In this document: piece by piece, positions 34,967 to 44,048 of the stretch
Position numbering within the stretch: the stretch's first letter is position 1
Layout of the letters: the number at the start of each line of letters is the position of its first letter
Source: Candidatus Epulonipiscioides gigas
GTDB lineage: Bacteria; Bacillota; Clostridia; Lachnospirales; Cellulosilyticaceae
DNA length: 64,000 bases
Direction: 5' to 3'
NCBI GenBank assembly: GCA_001983555.1
Contig: LJHE01000059.1
Coordinates: 35,138 to 99,137 of the forward strand
Notes under the pieces: model-generated
Seen by the model: only the letters and a program-made list of their open reading frames with translations
Databases searched by the model: none
What the model was told of the DNA's origin: nothing
Position numbers and translations under genes: made by a program

Positions 34967-37846
34967 TTAGACAACTTCTTCAAATATACTATCATTAAGT
35001 TTAGCCTGCATTGTATGCTGCTCTTTTTCACTAGTATAATTTTGCTGATCTAGATAAATAGCTTCTTTAACTTTATATCCAATAGCCTCAATCAGTTTGC
35101 CTAATTCATTATCTTTATTTTGTAATTTTTTAGTTAAATCATCTGTTTTAGCGGATATTTCATATTTAAGAGCATCTTTGGTAATTTTTAGATTAGCAAC
35201 TATTGTGCCAAGATGTTTTGTATCATAGCTTATGACTGCTTGGAGCTCATCTTTTTCAACTGAATTTGAACCTGATCCGTCATGTACATATAGATTTACA
35301 AGTTTTGCTTCACCACCTATAATAAATGGAATTTGATACATTCCATCTGTTCCATTAGTTTTCTTTAAAAATGAAGTCATTTCTTCAATTTGCTTATTTT
35401 CTTTATATGTGATGGTATCTCCTTGCATCATTGCATTTTCTTTGTCTTCTTGAGATTTATCTATTGCATCTTGAAATTCTTCTTCAAGATTTTTAAATGT
35501 TTCTGGAAAAAATTCTTCTATTTGCAATCTTTCTTGCATTTTTTCTATTTCTTGTTGTAAAAGTTCGCCAAATGTTTCTGGGCTGTCAATATACTTTTGC
35601 ATAAGATAAATATTATTTATTGTAATAGGAATATTTTTTTCACTAAGAGCGTTAATAGTTTCTGGTGGTGCATTTTTTGCAACTTCCATTTTCTCCTTAA
35701 AGCTATCTGGTAACGTATCTATTTTGCTAAACTTTCCGAGCTCTTTTTTCACAGCCGATTTAACAAATGGATAAATCATACTTCCAATTTTTGTAGCTAT
35801 ATCGGGTTGAGATGTATTTTGAGATAATTTGCTATTTTCAACTATTTTAAGAGCATCAAGTAATTTTTTATTTTCTTCATGAGCTGTTTCAATTTTTTGC
35901 TTAGCAGTGTCTCCTTCTATTTTATAGCCATCTATTTCTCCAAATAAATCATCAATTTTGGCATCAATATTAGCAATACCACCATATTTTTGGATATTTT
36001 CAGATGGAATTACATATTTAACTGCTTCTTGCAATCTATTTACAGTAAGTGGAAGATTATTTTTTTGTAAATATCCTATGACTTTTTCTTTATTTTTTGA
36101 AACAGAATTTAATATTTGGTATAAACCTATGAGCTCTTGCTTTTGAGCTTGATTAATTTCTCCTTTTTCTTCTAAAGCAACTATAGCTTCAGCAATGCTT
36201 TTTTGTAAATTAGGTAAATTTTTATCAGATATAAAATTTAATGCATCATCTATAGTTTGATAATATGGATTTATACCTTCTTTAATCATATTAGCCACTG
36301 CATTTGGTGTCATTTCATCTAAGAAAGTATTCATTTTATTTGCTATTTCCATAGTTTGCTCTAAGTTTTGTTTAGTAATTTCTTCTCCATTTACAATTAA
36401 AGCTGTAGCTGCCTGAATACTTAAATCTGTGGTTGGCAAATGGTTAATACGTAAAACAGCTTTAATTTGGCTCTGTACCTTTAATATATTTTCTCCAAAA
36501 CGAGTTTCTGGAGTTAATTCTTGTTCTGAATATTTTTGAATAATTTCATTAAAATCAATTATCTTATTGCTCGAAGCAGTTTTTAAATTTTTATCAAACT
36601 CACTTAAAGTTGCTGTTTCAAATGTGCTTGTTTGTATAACTAATGAAGCTTCTTTGTTATATTTCATTCTAGTAACTGTACTAAGTACATTTTCTAATGT
36701 CTGTTTATTTTCATCTGTAGCTTCTAAATTTATATTTTCCAAAGCTGTTTCAATTTGCTTTTCACGATGTGCAGTGAGCTCTAAAGCTATTTTGGATAGT
36801 TCAGTACTTTCTAATGGCATTTTTTGACTTATATTTCTTGCAGCTTGAACAGTTAAATTTGCCCTGATTAAATCAATTTGCTCTTTGATTTCTTTAACTT
36901 TTTCCTTGATATCTTTATGTTGTGGTTGTTTAATATCTACAACACTTTCAATTTTATCGACGTTTTTAGAAGGAGGATCTATCATTTCAGTTAAAGTAGT
37001 AGCATTTTCAGTTTTAACTTCGCCAAGTGCCTTTTGTGTATTTTTATATAAAGATTCTTTAATTTTATTTATAGTTATTGGCTCATCCTGAGCAACCATT
37101 TTATCTATATCAAGCTCATCAATTTTTGTTATTGTATCCACAATATCTTGCATATCTTTTTCTGTATACATAACTTTTTCTTCTTCAATAATAGTTTTTG
37201 TTGCTTGCTCTAGGGCTGAAAGTTCATCGTCATCAGCAGGAAGTTCCATAGATTCAATTGCATTATATATATTTTGCATTTTTGAAATATTTGATGGAGA
37301 TACATCTTCTCCTATATTCATTAGTTTTTGTGCTGCCCAAGTGTTACCAGATGTTATTGGTAAATTATTTAAGCCTAAGACAGTAGTAGCATCTAACTTA
37401 GTAAAGTCATTTGATGTATTATTTTTAGCCATACTAAAACTTCCAATATATAAACTATTTATTGTAACTATGTTATCATTCATTGCAGTTTTATACATTC
37501 CATCAGTATGTTCTTTAAGTCTTTTAATTTTATCTCGCAGAGCTTTATCTTCAACCATTTCTTCATTATCATCATCACTAATAAGAGATTTATATTCGTT
37601 AAGCGGTATATCTTCAACATTTAACCCATCTTTTGCAAGTTGTTCTATTTGTTTTTCATCAAAAACTTTTATTTTATCATCTATACTATTTGTACTATTA
37701 AAATCTTTTTCACTGTATATATTAGATGTATCTACTAAAGTTGTTATAGTTTGAGTATAATCTATAGATTCTTGAGGGTGTGTTTTTTGCCCAATAGAAA
37801 AGTAATTGTATTGTATGATTGGTGAATTAGTAATATTTTCTATCAT
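34967..37846 (-). CDS. Large flagellar-locus protein with FliK-like C-terminus (DUF6240-like)
   Basis: 959 residues, no signal peptide, largely helical and acidic. A short motif recurs along its length: NLPITSGNT, EPITINKI, HLPTTDLSI, NLPLTVNRL and NIPITINNI, each followed by a helix, as in DUF6240-type proteins of Clostridia. The last ~130 residues (MYQIPFIIGGEAKLVNLYVH, LQAVISYDTKHLGTIVANLK, LGKLIEAIGYKV) match the pattern of the FliK C-terminal domain, which switches export specificity when the hook reaches length. It is first in the operon with fliS and flagellin, behind a sigma-D-like promoter. A role as hook-length control or filament-related protein is inferred. Confidence 0.65.
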   Translation of the reverse strand: MIENITNSPIIQYNYFSIGQKTHPQESIDYTQTITTLVDTSNIYSEKDFNSTNSIDDKIKVFDEKQIEQLAKDGLNVEDIPLNEYKSLISDDDNEEMVEDKALRDKIKRLKEHTDGMYKTAMNDNIVTINSLYIGSFSMAKNNTSNDFTKLDATTVLGLNNLPITSGNTWAAQKLMNIGEDVSPSNISKMQNIYNAIESMELPADDDELSALEQATKTIIEEEKVMYTEKDMQDIVDTITKIDELDIDKMVAQDEPITINKIKESLYKNTQKALGEVKTENATTLTEMIDPPSKNVDKIESVVDIKQPQHKDIKEKVKEIKEQIDLIRANLTVQAARNISQKMPLESTELSKIALELTAHREKQIETALENINLEATDENKQTLENVLSTVTRMKYNKEASLVIQTSTFETATLSEFDKNLKTASSNKIIDFNEIIQKYSEQELTPETRFGENILKVQSQIKAVLRINHLPTTDLSIQAATALIVNGEEITKQNLEQTMEIANKMNTFLDEMTPNAVANMIKEGINPYYQTIDDALNFISDKNLPNLQKSIAEAIVALEEKGEINQAQKQELIGLYQILNSVSKNKEKVIGYLQKNNLPLTVNRLQEAVKYVIPSENIQKYGGIANIDAKIDDLFGEIDGYKIEGDTAKQKIETAHEENKKLLDALKIVENSKLSQNTSQPDIATKIGSMIYPFVKSAVKKELGKFSKIDTLPDSFKEKMEVAKNAPPETINALSEKNIPITINNIYLMQKYIDSPETFGELLQQEIEKMQERLQIEEFFPETFKNLEEEFQDAIDKSQEDKENAMMQGDTITYKENKQIEEMTSFLKKTNGTDGMYQIPFIIGGEAKLVNLYVHDGSGSNSVEKDELQAVISYDTKHLGTIVANLKITKDALKYEISAKTDDLTKKLQNKDNELGKLIEAIGYKVKEAIYLDQQNYTSEKEQHTMQAKLNDSIFEEVV

Positions 37847-37874
37847 TGCGTCATCTCCTTATTTTATAGTATGT

Positions 37875-37901
37875 ATATCGACATGTTAAAAATAAACCTT
37901 A
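37875..37901 (-). promoter_or_regulatory. Sigma-D (sigma-28)-like promoter of the flagellar operon
   Basis: On the minus strand TAAG (37901-37898), 15 bp, then GTCGATAT (37882-37875). The flagellar consensus is TAAA-N15-GCCGATAT, so there are two mismatches with exact spacing. The start codon of the FliK-like gene is 29 bp further on. Confidence 0.6.
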
Positions 37902-37997
37902 ATAAACTTTTAAGTTTTTGCGTATACTAATAATAGGAAATTATTTATTTCTAACACTAAATTTAAAAAAATTAAGTCTTACGTAGGAGGTTTTAAA

Positions 37998-39317
37998 ATG
38001 AAAATGTTTGAAGGTTTAACAATAACACCTTTAGATGCTCAGGCATGGATGCAAATAGGTATTATTGTGGCACTTATAGCAGGTTCTGCATTTTTTTCAA
38101 TGTCTGAAACAGCACTGATGGCAATAAGTAAATTAGATGCACGACATATGGTTTCACAAAATATCAAGGGTGCAAAATTAGTTGAAAAATTAATAAATGA
38201 ACCTCAAAAACTTTTGGGTTCTATATTGGTAGGAAATAACTTAGTAAATATTGGAGCTTCTTCATTGTCAACAGTAGTTGCAACAAAAGCCTTTGGTAGT
38301 GCGGGTCCTGGTATTGCTACTGGTGTTATGACTTTTTTAGTACTTATTTTTGGAGAAATAACACCCAAATCTACCGCAACACAAAATCCACAAAAAATTG
38401 CAGTAATTGTAGCGCCTATTATTTCTCTAGTTGTTACAGTTTGTTCACCTATTGTAAGAGTACTGCTCTTTATTTCAACTCTTTTAAATAAATTACTTGG
38501 GGGAACTGCGGATGGTTCAAAAGCATTTATTACAGAGGAAAAGCTACGCACTATTTTAACAGTTAGTCATGAAGAGGGGGTTATTGAAGAAGTTGAAAAA
38601 GAAATGATTAACAATGTGTTTGACTTTGGAGATTCTTTTGCAAAAGATATTATGGTTCCAAGAACAGATATGATAGCTGTAGATATAACTGCTACATATG
38701 ATGATATAATTGCATTATATAAAGAATTTCAATTTTCTAGGATGCCTGTCTTTGAAGAATCTCATGACAATATTGTAGGAATGGTATATGTAAAAGACTT
38801 ATTACTTAAAACTATTGAACCCGATGAATTTAAACTTGAATCAATTTTACGTGAGCCATATTTTATCCATGAATTCAAACGTACAGCAGAACTTTTAAAA
38901 GAACTTCGTATGAAAAAAACAGTTATGGCATTTGTAGTTGATGAATATGGAGGAACATCAGGACTTTTAACGCTTGAAGATTTATTAGAAGAAATTGTAG
39001 GTGAAATTGAAGATGAATATGATACAATCAGCGAAAATTTCCAACAACTGGGGGAAAATGAATATTTAATTGATGGAAGTTTTAGAATTTCGGATTTTAA
39101 TGATAAATTAAATCTAAATATAGAATCCAGTGAGTATGATTCTGTTGGAGGATATCTTATTGGTTTATTAGATAGATTTCCACATGACGGTGAAATAGTG
39201 CAAAGTGAAAATATAACATTTATAGTAGTAGAAACTTACAATAATCGAATTAATGCTATACGTATCGTTATAGAGCCTTTAGAAAAAAACGAAGAGAATG
39301 GGAATGGGGACGAATAA
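37998..39317 (+). CDS. HlyC/CorC family transporter-associated protein (CNNM plus CBS)
   Basis: 439 residues. Residues ~15-190 form the CNNM membrane domain (FFSMSETALMAISK, GSILVGNNLVNIGASSLST, GEITPKS). Two CBS domains follow (DIMVPRTDMIAVD and MAFVVDEYGGTSGLLTLEDL), then the CorC_HlyC domain from about 345 (LIDGSFRISDFND, GGYLIGLLDRFP). Members affect magnesium and cobalt homeostasis; the old name hemolysin is misleading. TAGGAGG precedes ATG 37998. It is divergent from the flagellar operon and ends in a terminator that overlaps its stop codon. Confidence 0.92.
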   Translation: MKMFEGLTITPLDAQAWMQIGIIVALIAGSAFFSMSETALMAISKLDARHMVSQNIKGAKLVEKLINEPQKLLGSILVGNNLVNIGASSLSTVVATKAFGSAGPGIATGVMTFLVLIFGEITPKSTATQNPQKIAVIVAPIISLVVTVCSPIVRVLLFISTLLNKLLGGTADGSKAFITEEKLRTILTVSHEEGVIEEVEKEMINNVFDFGDSFAKDIMVPRTDMIAVDITATYDDIIALYKEFQFSRMPVFEESHDNIVGMVYVKDLLLKTIEPDEFKLESILREPYFIHEFKRTAELLKELRMKKTVMAFVVDEYGGTSGLLTLEDLLEEIVGEIEDEYDTISENFQQLGENEYLIDGSFRISDFNDKLNLNIESSEYDSVGGYLIGLLDRFPHDGEIVQSENITFIVVETYNNRINAIRIVIEPLEKNEENGNGDE

Positions 39318-39332
39318 GTCCTCATTTTCATT
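39303..39332 (+). terminator. Hairpin terminator overlapping the CorC-type stop codon
   Basis: AATGGGGAC and GTCCTCATT pair (one G-T) with the TAA stop in the loop, followed by TTCATTAATATT. The T run is weak. Confidence 0.5.
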
Positions 39333-39453
39333 AATATTACAGTTTTGTGGCAACTTATATCAAATAGTAATAATATTAGAAAGTGAGCATTTAATATTAT
39401 AAGTATTTTATATTTAATAAATAATGTATTAGTTTTTCAGGAGGGAAAATCAA

Positions 39454-40410
39454 TTGGACTTAAATATTATATGTACAAAATTTATGACAGCTAGAGATAT
39501 TATTGAAAAATTTTTTACTGGGGCAAGCCATTTTATTTATCCTGTTTGTGCAAGTATTTTTTTAAACAAAGATAAAATGGTAGATACGGACAAACTAACT
39601 GAATGTACACTACTTTTAGATAAGTATGTTGACCGTTTTTATGACTTTGATACAGAAATAAGACCAATAATAATTTCTATATTATCCACATATGATGATG
39701 CTGAAGGAGCAATAAATAAGGCTATTAAATTGTATAATCAATTAAAACTTAATTTTGTAGATTCGACTTATATCGCTATTGATGCATTGATTATGATAGA
39801 ACTAGTCGATGAAGAGAATTTTGTTTATATTTCTCAACGAGCAAAAGAGATTTATAAAATTATGGAAAGTGCTCATAAAATATTGACATCAAGTTCAGAT
39901 ATAATATTTGCTTTGTTGATGTCATTATCAGATAAGCAAAATTTAAAAATGATACTAGATGCGGAAGAATATTATTTAATATTAAAGAAAAAATTTGCAT
40001 CTGGAGATCCAGTTCAAACATTGAGTCATGTACTTGCTCTGTACAATTGGGCGAATAAATGTACAAGAGTAATAAAGCTCTATGATGCATTGAAATCAAA
40101 AGGATATGTTTATGGGACAAATTATGAATTACCATCTCTTGGTACATTGGCAATGATGAACATAAATTTGAAGGATATAATTGATGATTTTATTAAAGTA
40201 GATAAATTTTTGGCGAAACAAAATGCATACAGATCTTCAAAATTTACTAAAAAACAAAGATTTATTCATTCGGCAATGTTAGTTATTATAAGTCATTCTA
40301 ACTCAACGATTAACACATATAATAGTATATTTGCAGCTATTACCATGGCTACGCAACATTCAGTTGTTATGAGGTCGATGTCAAATATTATTTCTCATGG
40401 TAAAAATTAA
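39454..40410 (+). CDS. DUF4003 family protein
   Basis: 318 residues, all helical, no membrane segment or signal peptide. The spacing of hydrophobic helices and FDTEIRPIIISILSTYDDAE, SSDIIFALLMSLS and the late Gly/Leu-rich segment LPSLGTLAMM fit DUF4003, a Firmicutes family of unknown function. The start is TTG 39454: AGGAGGG lies 8 nt upstream, and the next ATG would remove about ten residues and lacks a site. The next feature is a short IS605-type element. Confidence 0.65.
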   Translation: MDLNIICTKFMTARDIIEKFFTGASHFIYPVCASIFLNKDKMVDTDKLTECTLLLDKYVDRFYDFDTEIRPIIISILSTYDDAEGAINKAIKLYNQLKLNFVDSTYIAIDALIMIELVDEENFVYISQRAKEIYKIMESAHKILTSSSDIIFALLMSLSDKQNLKMILDAEEYYLILKKKFASGDPVQTLSHVLALYNWANKCTRVIKLYDALKSKGYVYGTNYELPSLGTLAMMNINLKDIIDDFIKVDKFLAKQNAYRSSKFTKKQRFIHSAMLVIISHSNSTINTYNSIFAAITMATQHSVVMRSMSNIISHGKN

Positions 40411-40497
40411 TTTTGTAAAAGCGTATTAATTTGGTAATTAATGGTTAGACTTAAATTGATAAATAAATAATAGATTTAATTACACTTAGCAAGAATT

Positions 40498-40674
40498 CTT
40501 CCATCTCTATAGGTGGCGAGATGAATTGGTAAAAATTTCTTGACTGTATAGACTAAATATAATATAATCAGTTTATAGTGCAGGGTCGGGACGACCCGTA
40601 GAGCTTGCTAAATTACTGAACATTGGTTCGGCTTACGCAAGAAGCCCATACTTCTATAAGTGGGGGTAGTTCAC
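40498..40674 (+). mobile_element. Short IS200/IS605-type element with omegaRNA-like right end (copy 3)
   Basis: 177 bp from AGCAAGAATTCTTCC to GTAGTTCAC. It carries the left-end hairpin around CTATAG, promoter TTGACT (40540-40545) and TATAAT (40563-40568) with 17 bp between, the GGGTCG-GGA-CGACCC hairpin, and the right-end hairpin CTTCTATAAGTGGGGG. Sequence just after the right end, TTAGGAATTGATACAAGGAG, would be the guide if this behaves like an omegaRNA; it includes the ribosome-binding site of the M18 gene. The promoter could also drive that gene. Confidence 0.85.
40540..40568 (+). promoter_or_regulatory. Sigma-A promoter inside short element copy 3
   Basis: TTGACT and TATAAT with an exact 17-bp spacer. 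Transcription would start near 40575, pass the scaffold and enter the M18 aminopeptidase gene at 40704, since no terminator intervenes. Confidence 0.7.
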
Positions 40675-40703
40675 TTAGGAATTGATACAAGGAGGATGAT
40701 TTT

Positions 40704-42102
40704 ATGCTGAAAAAAGAATATAAGTATGCTTATACGACATACTCAGAGAATGACAAAACTAAGATGATGGAGTATGGAGAAAGATATAGAAAATTTATTT
40801 CTGATAATAAAACTGAAAGAGAATGTGTAGAAAGTTTTGTAAATTTGGCAGAGCAAAAAGGCTATAAAAATCTTAATAATTTTATTGTAGCTCAAACACC
40901 TTTAAAAGCGGGCGATAAAGTATATGCTAATTATATGAATAAAACCTTATTACTTTTTTGTATTGGAACTCAAAATATCACAGAAGGTATGAATTTACTT
41001 GGAGCACATTTAGATTCACCTCGTCTTGATTTTAAACCTAATCCTTTGTATGAAGATTCCAATTTTGCAATGTTTAAAACTCATTATTATGGTGGTGTTA
41101 AAAAGTATCAATGGGTAAGTTTACCTCTTGCAATGCATGGTGTAATTGCAAAAAAAAAATGGAGAAGTTGTGAAAGTTGTAATTGGTGAGGATGAAGCAG
41201 ACCCTGTATTGGGAATATCTGATTTGCTCATTCATTTATCTAGTGAGCAACTAGAAAAAAAGCTTAAAGATGCTATCTCAGGTGAAGATTTAAATATTTG
41301 TGCTGGGACATTTGAAATTGAGAGTGATGACGAAAAACTTAAAGATAAAGTTAAAGAAAATGTATTAACAATATTAAATAGTAAATATGACATTACTGAA
41401 GAAGATTTAGTATCATCAGAAATTCAATTGGTGCCAGCAGGTAGAGCTCGTGATTATGGTCTTGATAAAAGCATGATAATTGGATATGGTCAAGATGATA
41501 GAGTTTGTTCATATGCATCATTTGAAGCTTTTTTAGATGTAGAAGCTCCAACTAAAACAACTTGTTGTGTACTTGTAGATAAAGAAGAAATTGGAAGTTA
41601 TGGTGCGTCTGGAATGAATTCAAATTTCTTTGAAAATACTGTAGCAGAAATAGTAAATTTAGTTGATAGTTTTTCTGATATCAAAGTTAGAAGAGCATTA
41701 GCAAATTCTAAAATGTTATCATCTGATGTTACTGCTGGAGTGGATCCTAATTTTCCATCTGTGTTAGAAACACATAATGCTCCATGCTTTGGAAAAGGTG
41801 TAGTATTTATGAAATATACAGGTTCAAGAGGAAAAGCAGGATCTAGTGAAGCAAATGCAGAATATGTAGCTCAACTTAGAAAAATTATGGATGAAAATAA
41901 AGTTTTTTGGCAAACAGGCGAACTTGGTAAAATTGACCTTGGTGGAGGTGGCACAATTGCCCATATTTTAGCTAAATATGGAATGGATGTAATAGATTGT
42001 GGGGTTCCAGTGCATAGCATGCATGCTCCATGGGAAATTACTAGCAAAGTAGATTTATATGAAATGAAAAAGGCTTATGTGGCATTTTTAACATGCATTT
42101 AG
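40704..42102 (+). pseudogene. M18-family aminopeptidase, frameshifted at an A10 run
   Basis: Two overlapping frames, 40704-41189 and 41146-42102, together encode one M18 zinc aminopeptidase of about 465 residues. Frame one has LLGAHLDSPRLDFKP and YYGGVKKYQWVSLPLAMHGV. Frame two has IGEDEADPVLGISDLL, GYGQDDRVCSYASFEAFL, KEEIGSYGASGMNS, SSDVTAGVDPNF, DLGGGGTIAHILAKYGMDV and CGVPVHSMHAPWE. The break is in ten A at 41150-41159; nine A would join them as AKKNGEVV. It may be a true mutation, a sequencing error, or corrected by slippage. The stop TAG at 42100-42102 overlaps the left end of the next IS605-type element. Confidence 0.88.
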
Positions 42103-42125
42103 CAAGAATTCTCCCACCTCTATAG

Positions 42126-42314
42126 GAAGCTACTGAAAAAGTCTTTTGATATCAAGAAATTCTCACCCTAAACCAACCTGCACCTTTGGTGCTTTCTTCT
42201 ATTAAAATGAGGCAACGCAAGCTGACGGAAGGGTTCAGAGGAGGTGGCGTTAGCTACCGGAAGGACGATTGGGAAACGATGTAGGACTACTTAACTTTAG
42301 TTTTTCAGTGTCCT
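42126..42314. mobile_element. 189-bp MITE, copy B
   Basis: The same 189-bp unit as at 18128, in the same relative orientation to the plus strand, flanked by the 9-bp duplication CCTCTATAG (42117-42125 and 42315-42323). It differs from copy A at only a few positions. The internal stem AACGC/GCGTT is retained although two outer pairs differ. It has no room for a transposase, so an autonomous relative elsewhere must have moved it. Confidence 0.88.
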
Positions 42315-42350
42315 CCTCTATAGGTGGCGAGATGAATTGGTAAAAATTTC

Positions 42351-42379
42351 TTGACTGTATAGACTAAATATAATATAAT
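42351..42379 (+). promoter_or_regulatory. Sigma-A promoter inside short element copy 4
   Basis: TTGACT and TATAAT with a 17-bp spacer. With no terminator before 42521 the transcript would continue into the cyclophilin gene. Confidence 0.7.
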
Positions 42380-42520
42380 CAGTTTATAGTTCAGGGTCGG
42401 GACGACCCGTAGAGCTTGCTAAATTACTGAACATTGATTCGGCTTACGCAAGAAGCCCACACTTCTACAAGTGGGGGTAGTTCACAAAATGCATAAAATA
42501 ATATTTAGGAGATAAAAAAA

Positions 42521-43003
42521 ATGAAAAATCCAGTTGTAAAAATGACTATGGCAAATGGGGATGTAATTAAATTAGAGCTCTATCCTGAAATTGCACCTAA
42601 AACAGTTGAAAATTTTTTGGAGTTAGTAAATCACAATTTCTATGATGGACTTACTTTTCATAGAATAATTAAAGGCTTTATGATACAAGGCGGATGCCCT
42701 GATGGAACTGGAATGGGTGGATCTGGAAATAATATTAAAGGCGAATTTAAATCAAATGGAGTAGAAAATAATTTAAATCACCAAAGAGGCGTTATATCAA
42801 TGGCTCGCTCAAATAACCCAAATTCTGCAAGTTCACAATTTTTTATCACAGATGCAGATTCTGATTTTTTAGATGGAAACTATGCAGCGTTTGGAAAAGT
42901 TATTGAAGGAATGGATATTGTTGATAAAATAGCAGATAATAAAACAGATGGTGCGGATAAACCATTAGAACCTGTAGTAATTAGTTCTATAATAGTTGAA
43001 TAA
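42521..43003 (+). CDS. ppiB: Cyclophilin-type peptidyl-prolyl isomerase
   Basis: 160 residues, cytoplasmic, catalysing cis-trans isomerisation of prolyl bonds. The core motifs [46 protein letters not shown] and [17 protein letters not shown] are all present, including the catalytic Arg of FHR. TAGGAGA lies 8 nt before ATG 42521. An IS605-type element occupies its upstream region and a partial left-end copy lies just after its stop codon. Confidence 0.95.
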   Translation: MKNPVVKMTMANGDVIKLELYPEIAPKTVENFLELVNHNFYDGLTFHRIIKGFMIQGGCPDGTGMGGSGNNIKGEFKSNGVENNLNHQRGVISMARSNNPNSASSQFFITDADSDFLDGNYAAFGKVIEGMDIVDKIADNKTDGADKPLEPVVISSIIVE

Positions 43004-43018
43004 TATTTATCTAAAAAT

Positions 43019-43060
43019 AGCAAGAATACTCCTATCTCTATAGGCGGGGAGATGAATTGC
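43019..43060 (+). repeat. Solitary left end of the IS605-type family
   Basis: AGCAAGAATACTCCTATCTC, then TATAGGCGGGGAGATGAATTGC: a left-end hairpin without promoter, scaffold or right end. It is probably a deletion scar. Confidence 0.7.
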
Positions 43061-43147
43061 TTATGCAACAATAATTTAGTAGTATTTAAGAGCCATATGT
43101 AAATTATTCTATATTATGGAATTAATTAAAAAAATTTATAAATAGTC

Positions 43148-43176
43148 TTGTTATATTTTTAAATTTGTGCTATATT
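43148..43176 (+). promoter_or_regulatory. Promoter and leader of the rpsB operon
   Basis: TTGTTA at 43148-43153 and TATATT at 43171-43176, 17 bp apart. The ~90-nt leader that follows contains CGCAT and ATGCG facing each other around CATACCTAAATTGGGTGG, which could form an autoregulatory S2-binding structure; that is speculative. Confidence 0.5.
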
Positions 43177-43275
43177 TAGCACGCAATTAGAACACACGCA
43201 TGCACATACCTAAATTGGGTGGAATATAATATATATTTTTTTTGTATGCGGAGGTATAACCTAAGGAGGAAAAAA

Positions 43276-44043
43276 ATGAGCGTTATTTCAATGAAGCAAT
43301 TATTAGAAGCGGGTGTACATTTTGGGCACCAAACAAGAAGATGGAATCCTAAGATGAAGGAATATATATTTACCGAGAGAAATGGTATTTATATCATTGA
43401 CCTTCAAAAAACAGCAAAGAAAATGGACGAAGCTTTTTATGCAATGAAAGATATTGCAACAGATGGTGGAAAAGTTTTATTTGTTGGTACAAAAAAACAA
43501 GCTCAAGATTCTATTAAAGCAGAAGCGCAACGTTGTGGAATGTATTATATTAATCACAGATGGCTTGGTGGTATGCTGACAAATTTCCAAACTATTAGAA
43601 GTAGAGTTGAAAGACTTAAAAGACTTGAAACTATGCAAGAGGATGGAACATTTGATCTTCTTCCTAAAAAAGAAGTAATAGAATTAAAAAAAGAAATGGT
43701 TAAGCTTGAAAATAATCTAGGCGGTATTAAAGACATGAAAGGTGTACCAGATGCACTTTTTATAATTGACCCTAGAAAAGAAACTATAGCTATTCAAGAA
43801 GCTCATATTCTTGGTATTCCAGTATTTTCTATTGTTGATACAAATTGTGACCCAGATGAAATAGATTTTCCTATTCCAGGAAATGATGATGCAATAAGAG
43901 CAGTTAAACTTATTACTGCAAAACTTGCTGATGCAATCATAGAAGCAAACCAAGGTGAAATTTTTGATGCTGGAGAAGTAAAAGAACAAGAAAGTATTGA
44001 TGAAGAATTGACTTTTGAAAATTCAGTTAGTGTGGAGGAGTAA
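43276..44043 (+). CDS. rpsB: 30S ribosomal protein S2
   Basis: 255 residues. [58 protein letters not shown] and [12 protein letters not shown] are the standard S2 signatures. The start is ATG 43276, with AAGGAGGA 5 nt upstream; an in-frame ATG at 43219 lies before this site. The C-terminus is acidic. It heads the conserved rpsB-tsf pair, tsf following after 5 bp. Confidence 0.97.
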   Translation: MSVISMKQLLEAGVHFGHQTRRWNPKMKEYIFTERNGIYIIDLQKTAKKMDEAFYAMKDIATDGGKVLFVGTKKQAQDSIKAEAQRCGMYYINHRWLGGMLTNFQTIRSRVERLKRLETMQEDGTFDLLPKKEVIELKKEMVKLENNLGGIKDMKGVPDALFIIDPRKETIAIQEAHILGIPVFSIVDTNCDPDEIDFPIPGNDDAIRAVKLITAKLADAIIEANQGEIFDAGEVKEQESIDEELTFENSVSVEE

Positions 44044-44048
44044 ATAAC

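Larger units (their letters stand above)
42101..42485 (+). mobile_element. Short IS200/IS605-type element (copy 4), interrupted by a MITE
   Basis: Same layout as the element at 40498 but 385 bp because a 189-bp MITE plus 9-bp duplication splits its left-end hairpin. Promoter boxes TTGACT (42351-42356) and TATAAT (42374-42379) keep the 17-bp spacer and lie to the right of the MITE, so the scaffold transcription unit is intact. The right end GTTCAC is followed by AAAATGCATAAAATAATATT, 35 bp before the cyclophilin start. Confidence 0.85.

Noticed and set aside
40704..42102. Two separate genes for the M18 halves
   Set aside because: Neither half has a complete active site; together they form one M18 enzyme and are joined by removing one A from the A10 run.
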